20,618 nucleotides of DNA from SKLM01 sp964450435. GTDB taxonomy: Bacteria; Chloroflexota; Anaerolineae; B4-G1. Within the stretch, counting starts at the first letter, position 1. Every line of letters starts with the position of its first letter. Of the stretch, positions 13,893 to 20,618 are shown in pieces. A program made the translations under genes and the position numbers. The notes under the pieces were generated by a model that saw only the letters and a program-made list of their open reading frames with translations, was not told the DNA's origin and made no database searches. The stretch covers positions 1-20,618 of the forward strand of contig CAYVCX010000056.1 of assembly GCA_964450435.1 (NCBI GenBank). Direction: 5' to 3'.

Positions 13893-15251
13893 TCACGCTC
13901 CCGGATCAGCGCCTCCCTCAACCAGTGAGCCGACAGCCTCCCGCAGCGAGACGTATGAGATCCCCAACAGAACCGGGTTCTCGGTCGGCGGGAGGTCCCA
14001 TTGGGCCACGGTCAATGCGTTGTTCGCCCAGCGGGCCGCCTCCTCTTCTCCAGCATCCTCCAGGCGACGAACGTATTCCCGCAGAGCCTCGATCAGTTCA
14101 TCGACCCACCCTGAGTTGTGCATAATGGCGCTCATCTCCAATGTAAGCGTCCTGACGGCATCCCTGGCTGCCTCAATCATATCATTTTCCTGCCTGTTTC
14201 CTGCCTCGGACGATGCTCCCACGGGCACCTGCAGGGCCTCCGTGCGCTCCACGAAATCGATCAACCAGGGTTTTATCTGCTGGGGCGAGAGCAGAAGACA
14301 CTGGGCATCCTCGCGCTCCAGCAGCTTCACCACGTCCCTCTCCAGTTGCTTCATCCACTGCTCCGCCTGACGCTGCAGCACTGGGTGTTCAGCATACAAC
14401 CGCTCCAGATGGGCCCTCTTGTCCGGGTCGCGTCCCAGCTCCTGTCCCAGTGCGCGCACCTCGTCGAGTGTGGACCCGCGGAGCACGGAGATGTCGACAC
14501 CCAGCTCCTCCATCATAGATCTCCGCTTGCTTTCCGTCTCCCGGACCCACGCCTTAAGAGCCAGCTGGACGATGACAAACATGAAGGGGTTATTCCGATC
14601 GGGCAGCTCGAGCAGGCAATAGGCAGAGTGCTGGATTAGCCAGCCATCCATGAAGCGATTGGCGGCGACCATCTCGGGCAGCGCACCAAGCAGCCGCCGC
14701 GCGGTCTCCGCACGGGCTTCCTCATCCCCGGCCAGGTGGATGGCGGCATTCATCAGAATGTCCGCATCCTCATCGTTGGACCCTCGGGGATCCAGCGTGG
14801 GATACCCCACGGCGTCGAAGGCCTGCTGGAGTTCGTCGGTGCTGACCCGCAGATCGGCAAAGCGTTCCTCGGAGAAGAGGCGCATCGCCCGATCCATCGC
14901 CTCCACAGGGTCCGCTATCATCTCCTGAAACTCATCTCGGTGCGCCTCCAGTATCTCCATCGCCGCGTCGATCTCGTGCTCCTCGACCCATCGGACTACC
15001 ATACGCTCCAGCCAATCCGCCTGCTCCTCCAGCCCCCGCGCCTCTTCGCCTGGTACGTTTCGCAGGTTCTCAGTCAGCCGACGGACTTGCTGGAGCAAGC
15101 CTCCAACCGGGTGGTCCGCGGGGGAAAATGACGACGGAGCCTCGCTCCGTCTGCGTCGTCGCTCTTGATCCTTCCGCAGGCAGCAGTACTTGTACTTCTT
15201 ACCACTGCCACAGGGACACGGGTCGTTCCTGCCTACGTCGCTCGCGGTCAC
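13893..15251 (-). CDS. SEC-C zinc-motif protein with a long helical region, function unknown
   Basis: A 452-residue protein. The SEC-C motif is at the very N terminus: CPCGSGKKYKYCC, with Cys12, Cys14, Cys23 and Cys24 binding zinc. In SecA the same motif contacts SecB and the ribosome, and in other proteins it is a widespread zinc module attached to varied domains. A basic patch (RRRRR, about residues 31-36) follows, and then some 400 residues that are rich in Glu, Leu and Ala and look all-helical, possibly repeat-like, with no catalytic motif I can see. It has no membrane segment. The GTG at 15251 is supported by GGAGG five nt upstream. It is transcribed away from tex from a near-consensus promoter with a structured leader. 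SEC-C usually sits at the C terminus of SecA; here it is N-terminal, and this is not SecA. Confidence 0.85.
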   Translation of the reverse strand: MTASDVGRNDPCPCGSGKKYKYCCLRKDQERRRRRSEAPSSFSPADHPVGGLLQQVRRLTENLRNVPGEEARGLEEQADWLERMVVRWVEEHEIDAAMEILEAHRDEFQEMIADPVEAMDRAMRLFSEERFADLRVSTDELQQAFDAVGYPTLDPRGSNDEDADILMNAAIHLAGDEEARAETARRLLGALPEMVAANRFMDGWLIQHSAYCLLELPDRNNPFMFVIVQLALKAWVRETESKRRSMMEELGVDISVLRGSTLDEVRALGQELGRDPDKRAHLERLYAEHPVLQRQAEQWMKQLERDVVKLLEREDAQCLLLSPQQIKPWLIDFVERTEALQVPVGASSEAGNRQENDMIEAARDAVRTLTLEMSAIMHNSGWVDELIEALREYVRRLEDAGEEEAARWANNALTVAQWDLPPTENPVLLGISYVSLREAVGSLVEGGADPGA

Positions 15252-15305
15252 AGATCCTCCATCAGTTCAACTGAACAGGCTCGTACGGTAGTTGGCAGAT
15301 ACGCA

Positions 15306-15403
15306 CCCCAACGCTAACGGCCAGGTACTTCTCATCCGCCGATCCTGTCGTCATCGCGAACCCCGAAGAAGATCAGCGGCAAACTGGTCATAGCTCGTTG
15401 GGG
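15306..15403 (-). promoter_or_regulatory. Nested hairpin in the 5' leader of the SEC-C gene (candidate cis-regulatory RNA)
   Basis: Read as minus-strand RNA, three helices are nested. P1 pairs CCCCAACG (15403-15396) with CGUUGGGG (15313-15306), 8 bp. P2 pairs CCAG (15387-15384) with CUGG (15324-15321). P3 pairs CCGCUGAUC (15379-15371) with GAUCGGCGG (15344-15336), 9 bp including one U-G pair that would be a mismatch on the other strand. A 26-nt terminal loop contains GGGGUUCG. P1 would start at or within a nucleotide or two of the predicted transcript start. It matches no riboswitch class I know. No U tract follows, so any control would act on translation or RNA stability. Confidence 0.5.
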
Positions 15404-15410
15404 CAGCCGT

Positions 15411-15439
15411 ATTGTAGATTCGTCCTCGGACGATGTCAA
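15411..15439 (-). promoter_or_regulatory. Near-consensus sigma70-type promoter of the SEC-C gene
   Basis: On the minus strand TTGACA (15439-15434, perfect consensus), a 17-bp spacer and TACAAT (15416-15411, 5 of 6). Expected start near 15404, giving a leader of about 150 nt. This is the best promoter sequence in the window. Confidence 0.7.
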
Positions 15440-15575
15440 CCCGACATTAGAATAGCCGTTCCTGGCGCACACTTCACCATATGGGCGCCGCACATCGCTC
15501 TAAGCACTCGAGTGGCTCCTCCTGCGGGGTACTCGATTCGGGCTACCCGCGGTTCCTGTGCCCAACCTGGCCGGC

Positions 15576-15604
15576 TTGACGTACAGCCCGAACGGTGATA
15601 TCTT
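15576..15604 (+). promoter_or_regulatory. Predicted promoter of tex
   Basis: TTGACG (15576-15581, 5 of 6), a 17-bp spacer and TATCTT (15599-15604, 4 of 6). Transcription would start near 15611, which lies downstream of the in-frame GTG at 15595. This argues that tex translation begins at 15640 or 15652. Confidence 0.55.
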
Positions 15605-15651
15605 CCGGACCGATCACGCTATCGCCAGCCGGGCCTACGATGAGAGACAAC

Positions 15652-17787
15652 ATGAACCTCACCCAACGGATTGCCGCCGAGCTCGACATCCGGGAGCAGC
15701 AGGCCGCAGCCGCCATCTCCCTCTTTGACGAGGGGAACACGCTCCCGTTCATCGCCCGCTACCGGAAGGAGCGTACCGGCAATCTGGACGAACAGGAGCT
15801 GCGCCAGCTCAAGAAGCTGCTCGACACGCTGCGCGCCCTTGAGGATCGCCGCCGCACCGTCATCTCCCAGATCGAAGAGCAGGGTAGTATGACCCCCGAG
15901 CTGCGGGAGAGACTCCTTGCCGCAGACTCCCTCACCTCCCTGGAGGATCTCTATCGCCCCTACAAGCCCAGGCGGCGCACCCGCGCCGACGCCGCCCGCG
16001 AGAAGGGGCTTCAGGACCTGGCCGATAGGATTCTGAGACAGGACCGCACCGCCGAAAGCGTGGCAGAGATCGCCGCGTCATTTCTCAGCGAGGACGTGCC
16101 GACCGTGGAGGAGGCACTGGACGGGGCCAGGGATATCGCGGCCCAGACGATCAGCGACCATCCGACGGTGCGGCAGGTCACGCGCCAGAGAGCCCTGCGC
16201 CGGGGCGTGCTCCGCGCCGAGAGGAAGGACGGGGAGGAGGAGGACCCCGGGGGCACGTACCGGGTCTATTACGAGTTCAAGTCGAAGGTGGAGCGCCTGC
16301 AGCCCCACCAGATCCTGGCGATCAACCGCGGCGAGGCCGAGAACATCCTTCGCGCGCGCCTGGACACCCGGGAGCGCGACTGGCGGGAGGCGGTCGCGTC
16401 GACGTTCCAGGCGGACCGCCGCTCGCCCCTCCACGAGCAGCTCCTGCTGGCGGCAGAGGACGCGGCGCAGCGCCTGCTGCTCCCCGCCATCGAGCGCGAC
16501 GTGCGCCGCCACCTGACGGAGCGCGCCGAGGCCCACGCCATTCGCGTCTTCGCGGAGAACGTGCGCGCGCTGCTCAGCCAGCCGCCCCTGCCCGAGCAGA
16601 CGGTGCTGGGGATCGACCCGGGCTTCCGCACCGGCTGTAAGGTGGCCGTGGTCGATCCGTCCGGGCGGCCGCTGGCCGCGGATACGATCTACCCCCACGA
16701 GCCCCAGGGACGCTGGGACGAGGCGCTGGCGACCCTCCGGGCGCTGGTCGAGGCCCACCGGGTCTCCCTCCTGGTGATCGGCAACGGGACCGCCTCGCGG
16801 GAGACGGAGCGGCTGGCCGCCGACCTCATTCGAGACCGCGCGGATTTGCGTTATCTCATCGTCGACGAGACCGGGGCCAGCGTCTACAGCGCCAGCCGCC
16901 TGGCTGGGGCGGAGCTGCCGGAGATGGACGTGAGCCTGCGCGGCGCGGTCTCCATCGCCCGCCGCGCCCAGGACCCTCTGGCGGAACTGGTGAAGATCGA
17001 TCCGAGATCCCTGGGAGTGGGCATGTACCAGCACGACGTCAACCAGACGGAGCTGGAGGAGGCGCTGGAGGGGGTGGTGGAGAGCGTGGTGAACAGCGTC
17101 GGCGTGGCCCTGAACACGGCGTCCCCCGCGCTGCTCGCCCACGTCGCCGGCATCGGGCCGGCGCTGGCCGGGCGCATCGTGGCCCACCGCGACGCCCACG
17201 GCCCGTTCCGCACCCGCGAGGCGCTCAAGGAGGTGCGCGGCATCGGGCCCAAGACGTTCGAGCAGGCCGCCGGATTCCTGCGCATCCGCGACGGGGATCA
17301 GCCGCTGGACGCCAGCGCCATCCACCCGGAGAGCTACGAGGTCGCCGAGGCGCTGCTGGCCCGGGCCGGGCTCGCGCTACGGACGCCGGAGGGCGACCGC
17401 GCAGAAGCGCTGGTCGCCCTCCTGAAAGAGACGCCGCTGAACCAGCTGGCCGCCGAGCTGGACGTCGGCGTCCCCACGCTAAGCGACATGTTCAAACAAC
17501 TCGTTCTACCGGGGCGCGACCCGCGGGAGGATCTGCCGGCGCCCGTCCTGCGCAGCGACGTGCTGAAGATGGAGGACCTGCACCCGCACCTGCGGCTGAA
17601 CGGGACGGTGCGTAACGTGGTCGACTTCGGGGCTTTCGTCGACATCGGCGTGAAGCACGACGGCCTGCTCCACCGCAGCCAGATCCCGCCCGGGACGGCG
17701 CTCCGGGTCTCCGATGTGATCGAGGTGGAGGTGTTGAACGTGGAGCCCGAGCGGGGGCGGATTGGCCTGGGCTGGATTCGAGACTGA
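15652..17787 (+). CDS. tex: Tex family RNA-binding transcription accessory protein
   Basis: A nucleic-acid binding protein of the Tex/Spt6-like family that associates with transcription. The domain order is typical. An N-terminal helical region begins MNLTQRIAAELDI and includes GNTLPFIARYRKERTG. The YqgF/RNase H-like domain starts at VLGIDPGFRTG near residue 318. Two helix-hairpin-helix motifs are VAGIGPALAGRIV near 498 and VRGIGPKTFEQ about 30 residues later. A C-terminal S1 domain of about 65 residues contains NVVDFGAFVDIGVKHDGLLH. At 711 residues it has normal length. The ATG at 15652 is chosen because GAGAG lies about 5 nt upstream and the protein then starts like its homologues; ATG 15640 is possible. 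From about 16250 onward third codon positions become almost entirely G/C. Confidence 0.96.
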   Translation: MNLTQRIAAELDIREQQAAAAISLFDEGNTLPFIARYRKERTGNLDEQELRQLKKLLDTLRALEDRRRTVISQIEEQGSMTPELRERLLAADSLTSLEDLYRPYKPRRRTRADAAREKGLQDLADRILRQDRTAESVAEIAASFLSEDVPTVEEALDGARDIAAQTISDHPTVRQVTRQRALRRGVLRAERKDGEEEDPGGTYRVYYEFKSKVERLQPHQILAINRGEAENILRARLDTRERDWREAVASTFQADRRSPLHEQLLLAAEDAAQRLLLPAIERDVRRHLTERAEAHAIRVFAENVRALLSQPPLPEQTVLGIDPGFRTGCKVAVVDPSGRPLAADTIYPHEPQGRWDEALATLRALVEAHRVSLLVIGNGTASRETERLAADLIRDRADLRYLIVDETGASVYSASRLAGAELPEMDVSLRGAVSIARRAQDPLAELVKIDPRSLGVGMYQHDVNQTELEEALEGVVESVVNSVGVALNTASPALLAHVAGIGPALAGRIVAHRDAHGPFRTREALKEVRGIGPKTFEQAAGFLRIRDGDQPLDASAIHPESYEVAEALLARAGLALRTPEGDRAEALVALLKETPLNQLAAELDVGVPTLSDMFKQLVLPGRDPREDLPAPVLRSDVLKMEDLHPHLRLNGTVRNVVDFGAFVDIGVKHDGLLHRSQIPPGTALRVSDVIEVEVLNVEPERGRIGLGWIRD

Positions 17788-17955
17788 CCGGCCGAAGCGT
17801 GCGCCCGAGATCCTCACACCACAGCACCCCCCTCCCCGCAAGAACCCTCGCTCTGTCCGAGCCCAACACCAGACCCCCGCAAGATTGTCCATTCACAGGA
17901 CCGGCCCGCACTCGGAAGTCAACGCCGCTGCCAGGACTGGCTTGTCCACCCACTC

Positions 17956-20553
17956 CTAGCGCCGCAGATCCTCCACCTCCTTCACCACGTCGTAATCCAC
18001 CTCAATCGCCTCGAAGTGGCGCCGCGCGCAGTCGATCTTCATCTCCTCCATCGCGCGGAGTTGATCCTCGTCCAGCGCCCCCTTCGTCTCGCGCACCAAG
18101 TACAGCTTCTCCCGCTCCTGCTCAAACGCGTCCTGCACCGTGAAGACGATGGCCCAGTCCGGGTTGTAGTCGCCGACCGGCGTCGGCACCACGAACCAGT
18201 CCGGCAGCTTGACGAACAGCTTCACCTCGTCCATCCCGTCCAGCGCCTCCGCGAAGTCCCGCTCCACGTTCGAGTCCGTGATCACGTGATCGTAGATCGA
18301 GCGCTCGATGGGCATCAGGCTGTCCTCGTACCCCTCCAGATTCTCGAACAGGGACATCTCGTAGGCGTCGTCGAGCTCGACGTACTGCACCCCGTCGACC
18401 AGGAAGCGGCGCTTCGCCCGGTTGACCGCCTCCGCCGCGCGCTGGATGTACTCAGCCGGGTTGTTGAACACCTGGCCCAGGTTCCCGGCCCGCTCCAGGA
18501 TCACGCGCAGCGTCCGCCGGGTGAGGTTCGTTTCCTCGGCCAGCCGGGCCGTGACGTTGGGGATCTCGTACTCCCGCTCCACACTTACCGCCCCCTCGCC
18601 CAGGAGCGTCGTCTCGAAGGCGCCCCGCTCGCGGATGTGGTCCACCCGCCCCCGCGTGGTGCGCACCTGGATCGGTTGGATCGAGATGGGCCGCACAGCG
18701 TCGCCGCACGTCTCGATGAGGGCCTCGGCGTCGAGCTGGACCCGGTAGCGTGTCCGCCGCGCGACGCGCTCCCACAGCGCCTTGAACTCGGGGTCGAGCT
18801 CGTACCCCTTCTTCAGCCGCACCGTGCGCCGCTTCCGCGCGTTCTTCGGCTTCGGCGGCTCCTCCCCGGTCCCCACCTCGTCGACGTACTCCGTCTGGAG
18901 CCGGTCGACGTACTCCCGGTAGCTCTCGTTCGCCACCACCGTCAGCCGGTTCACCTGCTCGTCGAAGACGCGCTCGCCGTCCTGGTTCACCGCCAGCCGC
19001 ATCCCCCGCCCGATCTCCTGACGCTTCTTGATGGTGGAGATGGTGCGGTTCAGGGTGCAGATCTGGAAGATGTTCGGGTTGTCCCAACCCTCGCGGAGAG
19101 CCGAGTGGGAGAAGACGAACTCGACCGGCTCCTTCAGCGACAGCAGCCGCTCCTTATCGCGCATAATGAGATCATACGCATCCGCGTCGCTCTCCATGTA
19201 GCTCTCGGTCTTGTACTCGGAGAAGTAGCTCCCCTGCACGTCGGCCACGTCCACGTCCCGGTAGGCCCGGGTCCAGGGCCGATCCCGCTTCTTCAAGCGA
19301 TCGAACGCCTCCTCGAAGGCGCGGCGGATGTATCCATGCTCCTCCGTGTAGTTCGCCACCTCGTCGATAAAGAAGAGCGACAGCACCTTGATGCCGCGCC
19401 TGCGCAGCCGGTGGGCCTTCCGCATGTGCTCCTCAATGGTGTGGGCGATCTGGACCCGGGCGATCAGCTCGTGGTCCGGCCCGCGCTCCTCCCCCTCCTC
19501 CACCACCACGCCGTTGGCGAAGCGCACCTCACCCCAGCCGGCGTCGAGGCTCTCCACCACGAAGCCTTCGTAGGCGTCGAGGTTGGTGATCTCCTCCAGG
19601 TCGTCGCCCTGGCGTACCGTGCGCGTCCTCGGCACCGGCCCCGTCCGCTCCCGCACGTAGACCTGGAGCCGGGCGCTGACCACCGTCTTCTTCGCGTCCA
19701 CCGAGGTGCACTTGACGTAGGCCCGGTTCGCGTCGTGGTCCTCGACCACCGACGCCACCTCGATCTGCTTGACCAGGCGCAGGTTGTAGGCGTCGATGGG
19801 CGTGAGACGGTAGATCAGGTTGTAGAGCCGCCGGTGGGAGGCGGAGTAGCGGAGCTTGAAGAGCGGGTTGAGGCTGGCCAGCGCCTCCCGCGCGATGTCG
19901 CTCTCCATATTCTGCGGCTCGTCCAGGATCAGGATAGGCCGCGCTGCCCGCACCAGCGTCAAGGGCTTGAGGCCCATCATACGGTCCATGCGCCGATTGA
20001 AGATGTTCGTGTCCTTGTTGAACGAGTCGAGGGTCATGACCATGATCTCGACGTCGTTGCTGGAGGCGAACTGGCGCACCCGGGCCAGGTTGCCCGAGTC
20101 GTACTGGTAGAAGCGGTAGGGCACGTTGTCGTAGAGCTGGGCGAAGTGGTCGCGGGTGATGCGCAGCGTCTTCAGCACCCCCTCCCGGATGGCCACGGAG
20201 GGGACCACCACGATGAACTTCCGGAAGCCGTAGGTCTCGTACAGCTCCAGCGCCGTGCGCAGGTAGACGTAGGTCTTGCCGGTGCCCGTCTCCATCTCCA
20301 GGGAGAAGTCGCGGCTGCCCAGCTCCGGCGAGACGGGGATGGGCGTGCCGTTGTGGAGGCCGGGGTCGGTCTGGACCTGCTGGAGGTTCGCCAGCAGCCC
20401 GTCGTCGCTCAGCGCGAGGCGGTTGCCGACGACGCCGTTCTCGGAGACGAGGGCGAAGCCGGTCTCCATCCGCGGCGCGCCTTCGAACAGCCGCACGGCG
20501 GCGTCGATGGCCTGGTTTTGGAAGTCTAGATCGGGGTCGAAGCGGAATTTCAT
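17956..20553 (-). CDS. Type III restriction enzyme, helicase-nuclease (Res) subunit
   Basis: ATP-dependent DNA translocase and endonuclease of a type III restriction-modification system; it acts with a Mod methyltransferase to cut foreign DNA. Motif I METGTGKT is at residues 87-94 and motif II DEPQ at 211-214. Further along are a SAT-like YSASHR, REGWDNPNIFQI and motif VI QEIGRGMRL. The nuclease site near the C terminus is PD-x22-ETK: Asp799 in NPDW, Glu822 and Lys824 in RETKG. The helicase and nuclease therefore both look intact. At 865 residues it is at the short end of the family. The ATG at 20553 has AGAGGG six nt upstream; a GTG at 20574 would add seven residues. The mod gene expected next to it is not inside the window but could lie just past the right edge. 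It is convergent with tex, 168 nt apart. Confidence 0.93.
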   Translation of the reverse strand: MKFRFDPDLDFQNQAIDAAVRLFEGAPRMETGFALVSENGVVGNRLALSDDGLLANLQQVQTDPGLHNGTPIPVSPELGSRDFSLEMETGTGKTYVYLRTALELYETYGFRKFIVVVPSVAIREGVLKTLRITRDHFAQLYDNVPYRFYQYDSGNLARVRQFASSNDVEIMVMTLDSFNKDTNIFNRRMDRMMGLKPLTLVRAARPILILDEPQNMESDIAREALASLNPLFKLRYSASHRRLYNLIYRLTPIDAYNLRLVKQIEVASVVEDHDANRAYVKCTSVDAKKTVVSARLQVYVRERTGPVPRTRTVRQGDDLEEITNLDAYEGFVVESLDAGWGEVRFANGVVVEEGEERGPDHELIARVQIAHTIEEHMRKAHRLRRRGIKVLSLFFIDEVANYTEEHGYIRRAFEEAFDRLKKRDRPWTRAYRDVDVADVQGSYFSEYKTESYMESDADAYDLIMRDKERLLSLKEPVEFVFSHSALREGWDNPNIFQICTLNRTISTIKKRQEIGRGMRLAVNQDGERVFDEQVNRLTVVANESYREYVDRLQTEYVDEVGTGEEPPKPKNARKRRTVRLKKGYELDPEFKALWERVARRTRYRVQLDAEALIETCGDAVRPISIQPIQVRTTRGRVDHIRERGAFETTLLGEGAVSVEREYEIPNVTARLAEETNLTRRTLRVILERAGNLGQVFNNPAEYIQRAAEAVNRAKRRFLVDGVQYVELDDAYEMSLFENLEGYEDSLMPIERSIYDHVITDSNVERDFAEALDGMDEVKLFVKLPDWFVVPTPVGDYNPDWAIVFTVQDAFEQEREKLYLVRETKGALDEDQLRAMEEMKIDCARRHFEAIEVDYDVVKEVEDLRR

Positions 20554-20618
20554 CTCATCCCTCTCTAAGTACACCGGAGCGTAAGTCTGGTCCTATGCTA
20601 AACGGTTGATTCGAGGTA

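Larger units (their letters stand above)
15252..15639. other. Divergent control region between the SEC-C gene and tex
   Basis: About 390 bp without a gene. It holds the SEC-C promoter and its structured leader on the minus strand, and the tex promoter on the plus strand. Close to the SEC-C start, GTTCAACTGAAC (15265-15276) is a palindrome with 5-bp arms lying 13 nt before the start codon and next to the ribosome binding site. The stretch 15440-15575 between the two promoters shows nothing I can name. Confidence 0.6.

Noticed and set aside
17788..17955. Bidirectional terminator between the convergent tex and res genes
   Set aside because: Expected here, but I found no stable hairpin with a T or A run in the 168 bp.
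18016..20529. A plus-strand open frame of over 800 codons opposite the res gene
   Set aside because: Antisense frame of a GC-rich gene: leucine-, valine- and histidine-rich without domains, while the minus strand has all helicase and nuclease motifs.
1..20618. CRISPR arrays, tRNA or rRNA genes, insertion sequences, prophage genes
   Set aside because: No regularly spaced direct repeats, no transposase or integrase motifs and no tRNA-like cloverleaf noticed on either strand.

Overview
The window is GC-rich, with codons mostly ending in G or C. It carries thirteen confidently recognised complete genes, one gene cut by the left edge (trpS) and several regulatory regions; all genes except tex lie on the minus strand. 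The gene set is bacterial. A stand-alone SufC plus a single SufB/D-type scaffold, a tungsten-type aldehyde:ferredoxin oxidoreductase (AOR) with its own polyferredoxin, and a paired active/inactive M16 peptidase suggest an anaerobic or facultatively anaerobic bacterium. Chloroflexota is a reasonable guess, but this is inference from gene content, not a placement.

Layout, read along the minus strand from the right. (1) 20553-17956: helicase-nuclease (Res) subunit of a type III restriction system; the expected Mod partner is not in the window. (2) 15652-17787, plus strand: transcription accessory protein Tex, convergent with res. (3) 15251-13893: a SEC-C zinc-motif protein, divergent from tex. 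The shared 400-bp region holds two good sigma70-type promoters and, on the SEC-C side, a nested hairpin that would begin almost at the predicted transcript start. (4) 13892-13031: about 860 bp without a convincing gene. (5) 12954-8377: a promoter and then polyferredoxin, AOR-family oxidoreductase, MoaD-like sulfur carrier, M24 peptidase-like protein and TM1367-type cyclophilin-like protein. (6) 8179-6397: sufC and sufB/D overlapping by 8 nt, a minimal Fe-S cluster assembly pair. (7) 6151-1121: ugd, M16 peptidase (active), M16 peptidase (inactive), Nudix hydrolase and acpS, tightly packed as one operon. (8) 713-1: trpS, with its own promoter, a putative operator and a dispersed-repeat-like element in its leader.

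How the parts fit. Blocks 5 and 6 form a metal-cofactor neighbourhood: a tungsten/molybdenum pterin enzyme with several [4Fe-4S] clusters, its likely electron-transfer subunit, a sulfur carrier of the type used to build the pterin dithiolene, and next to them a cluster assembly machine. The M24 and cyclophilin-like proteins in the same gene string have no established role with AOR and are the best lead for something undescribed. The second lead is the structured leader in front of the SEC-C gene. Block 7 mixes envelope sugar-nucleotide synthesis, proteolysis, nucleotide clean-up and acyl-carrier-protein activation, and looks like housekeeping.
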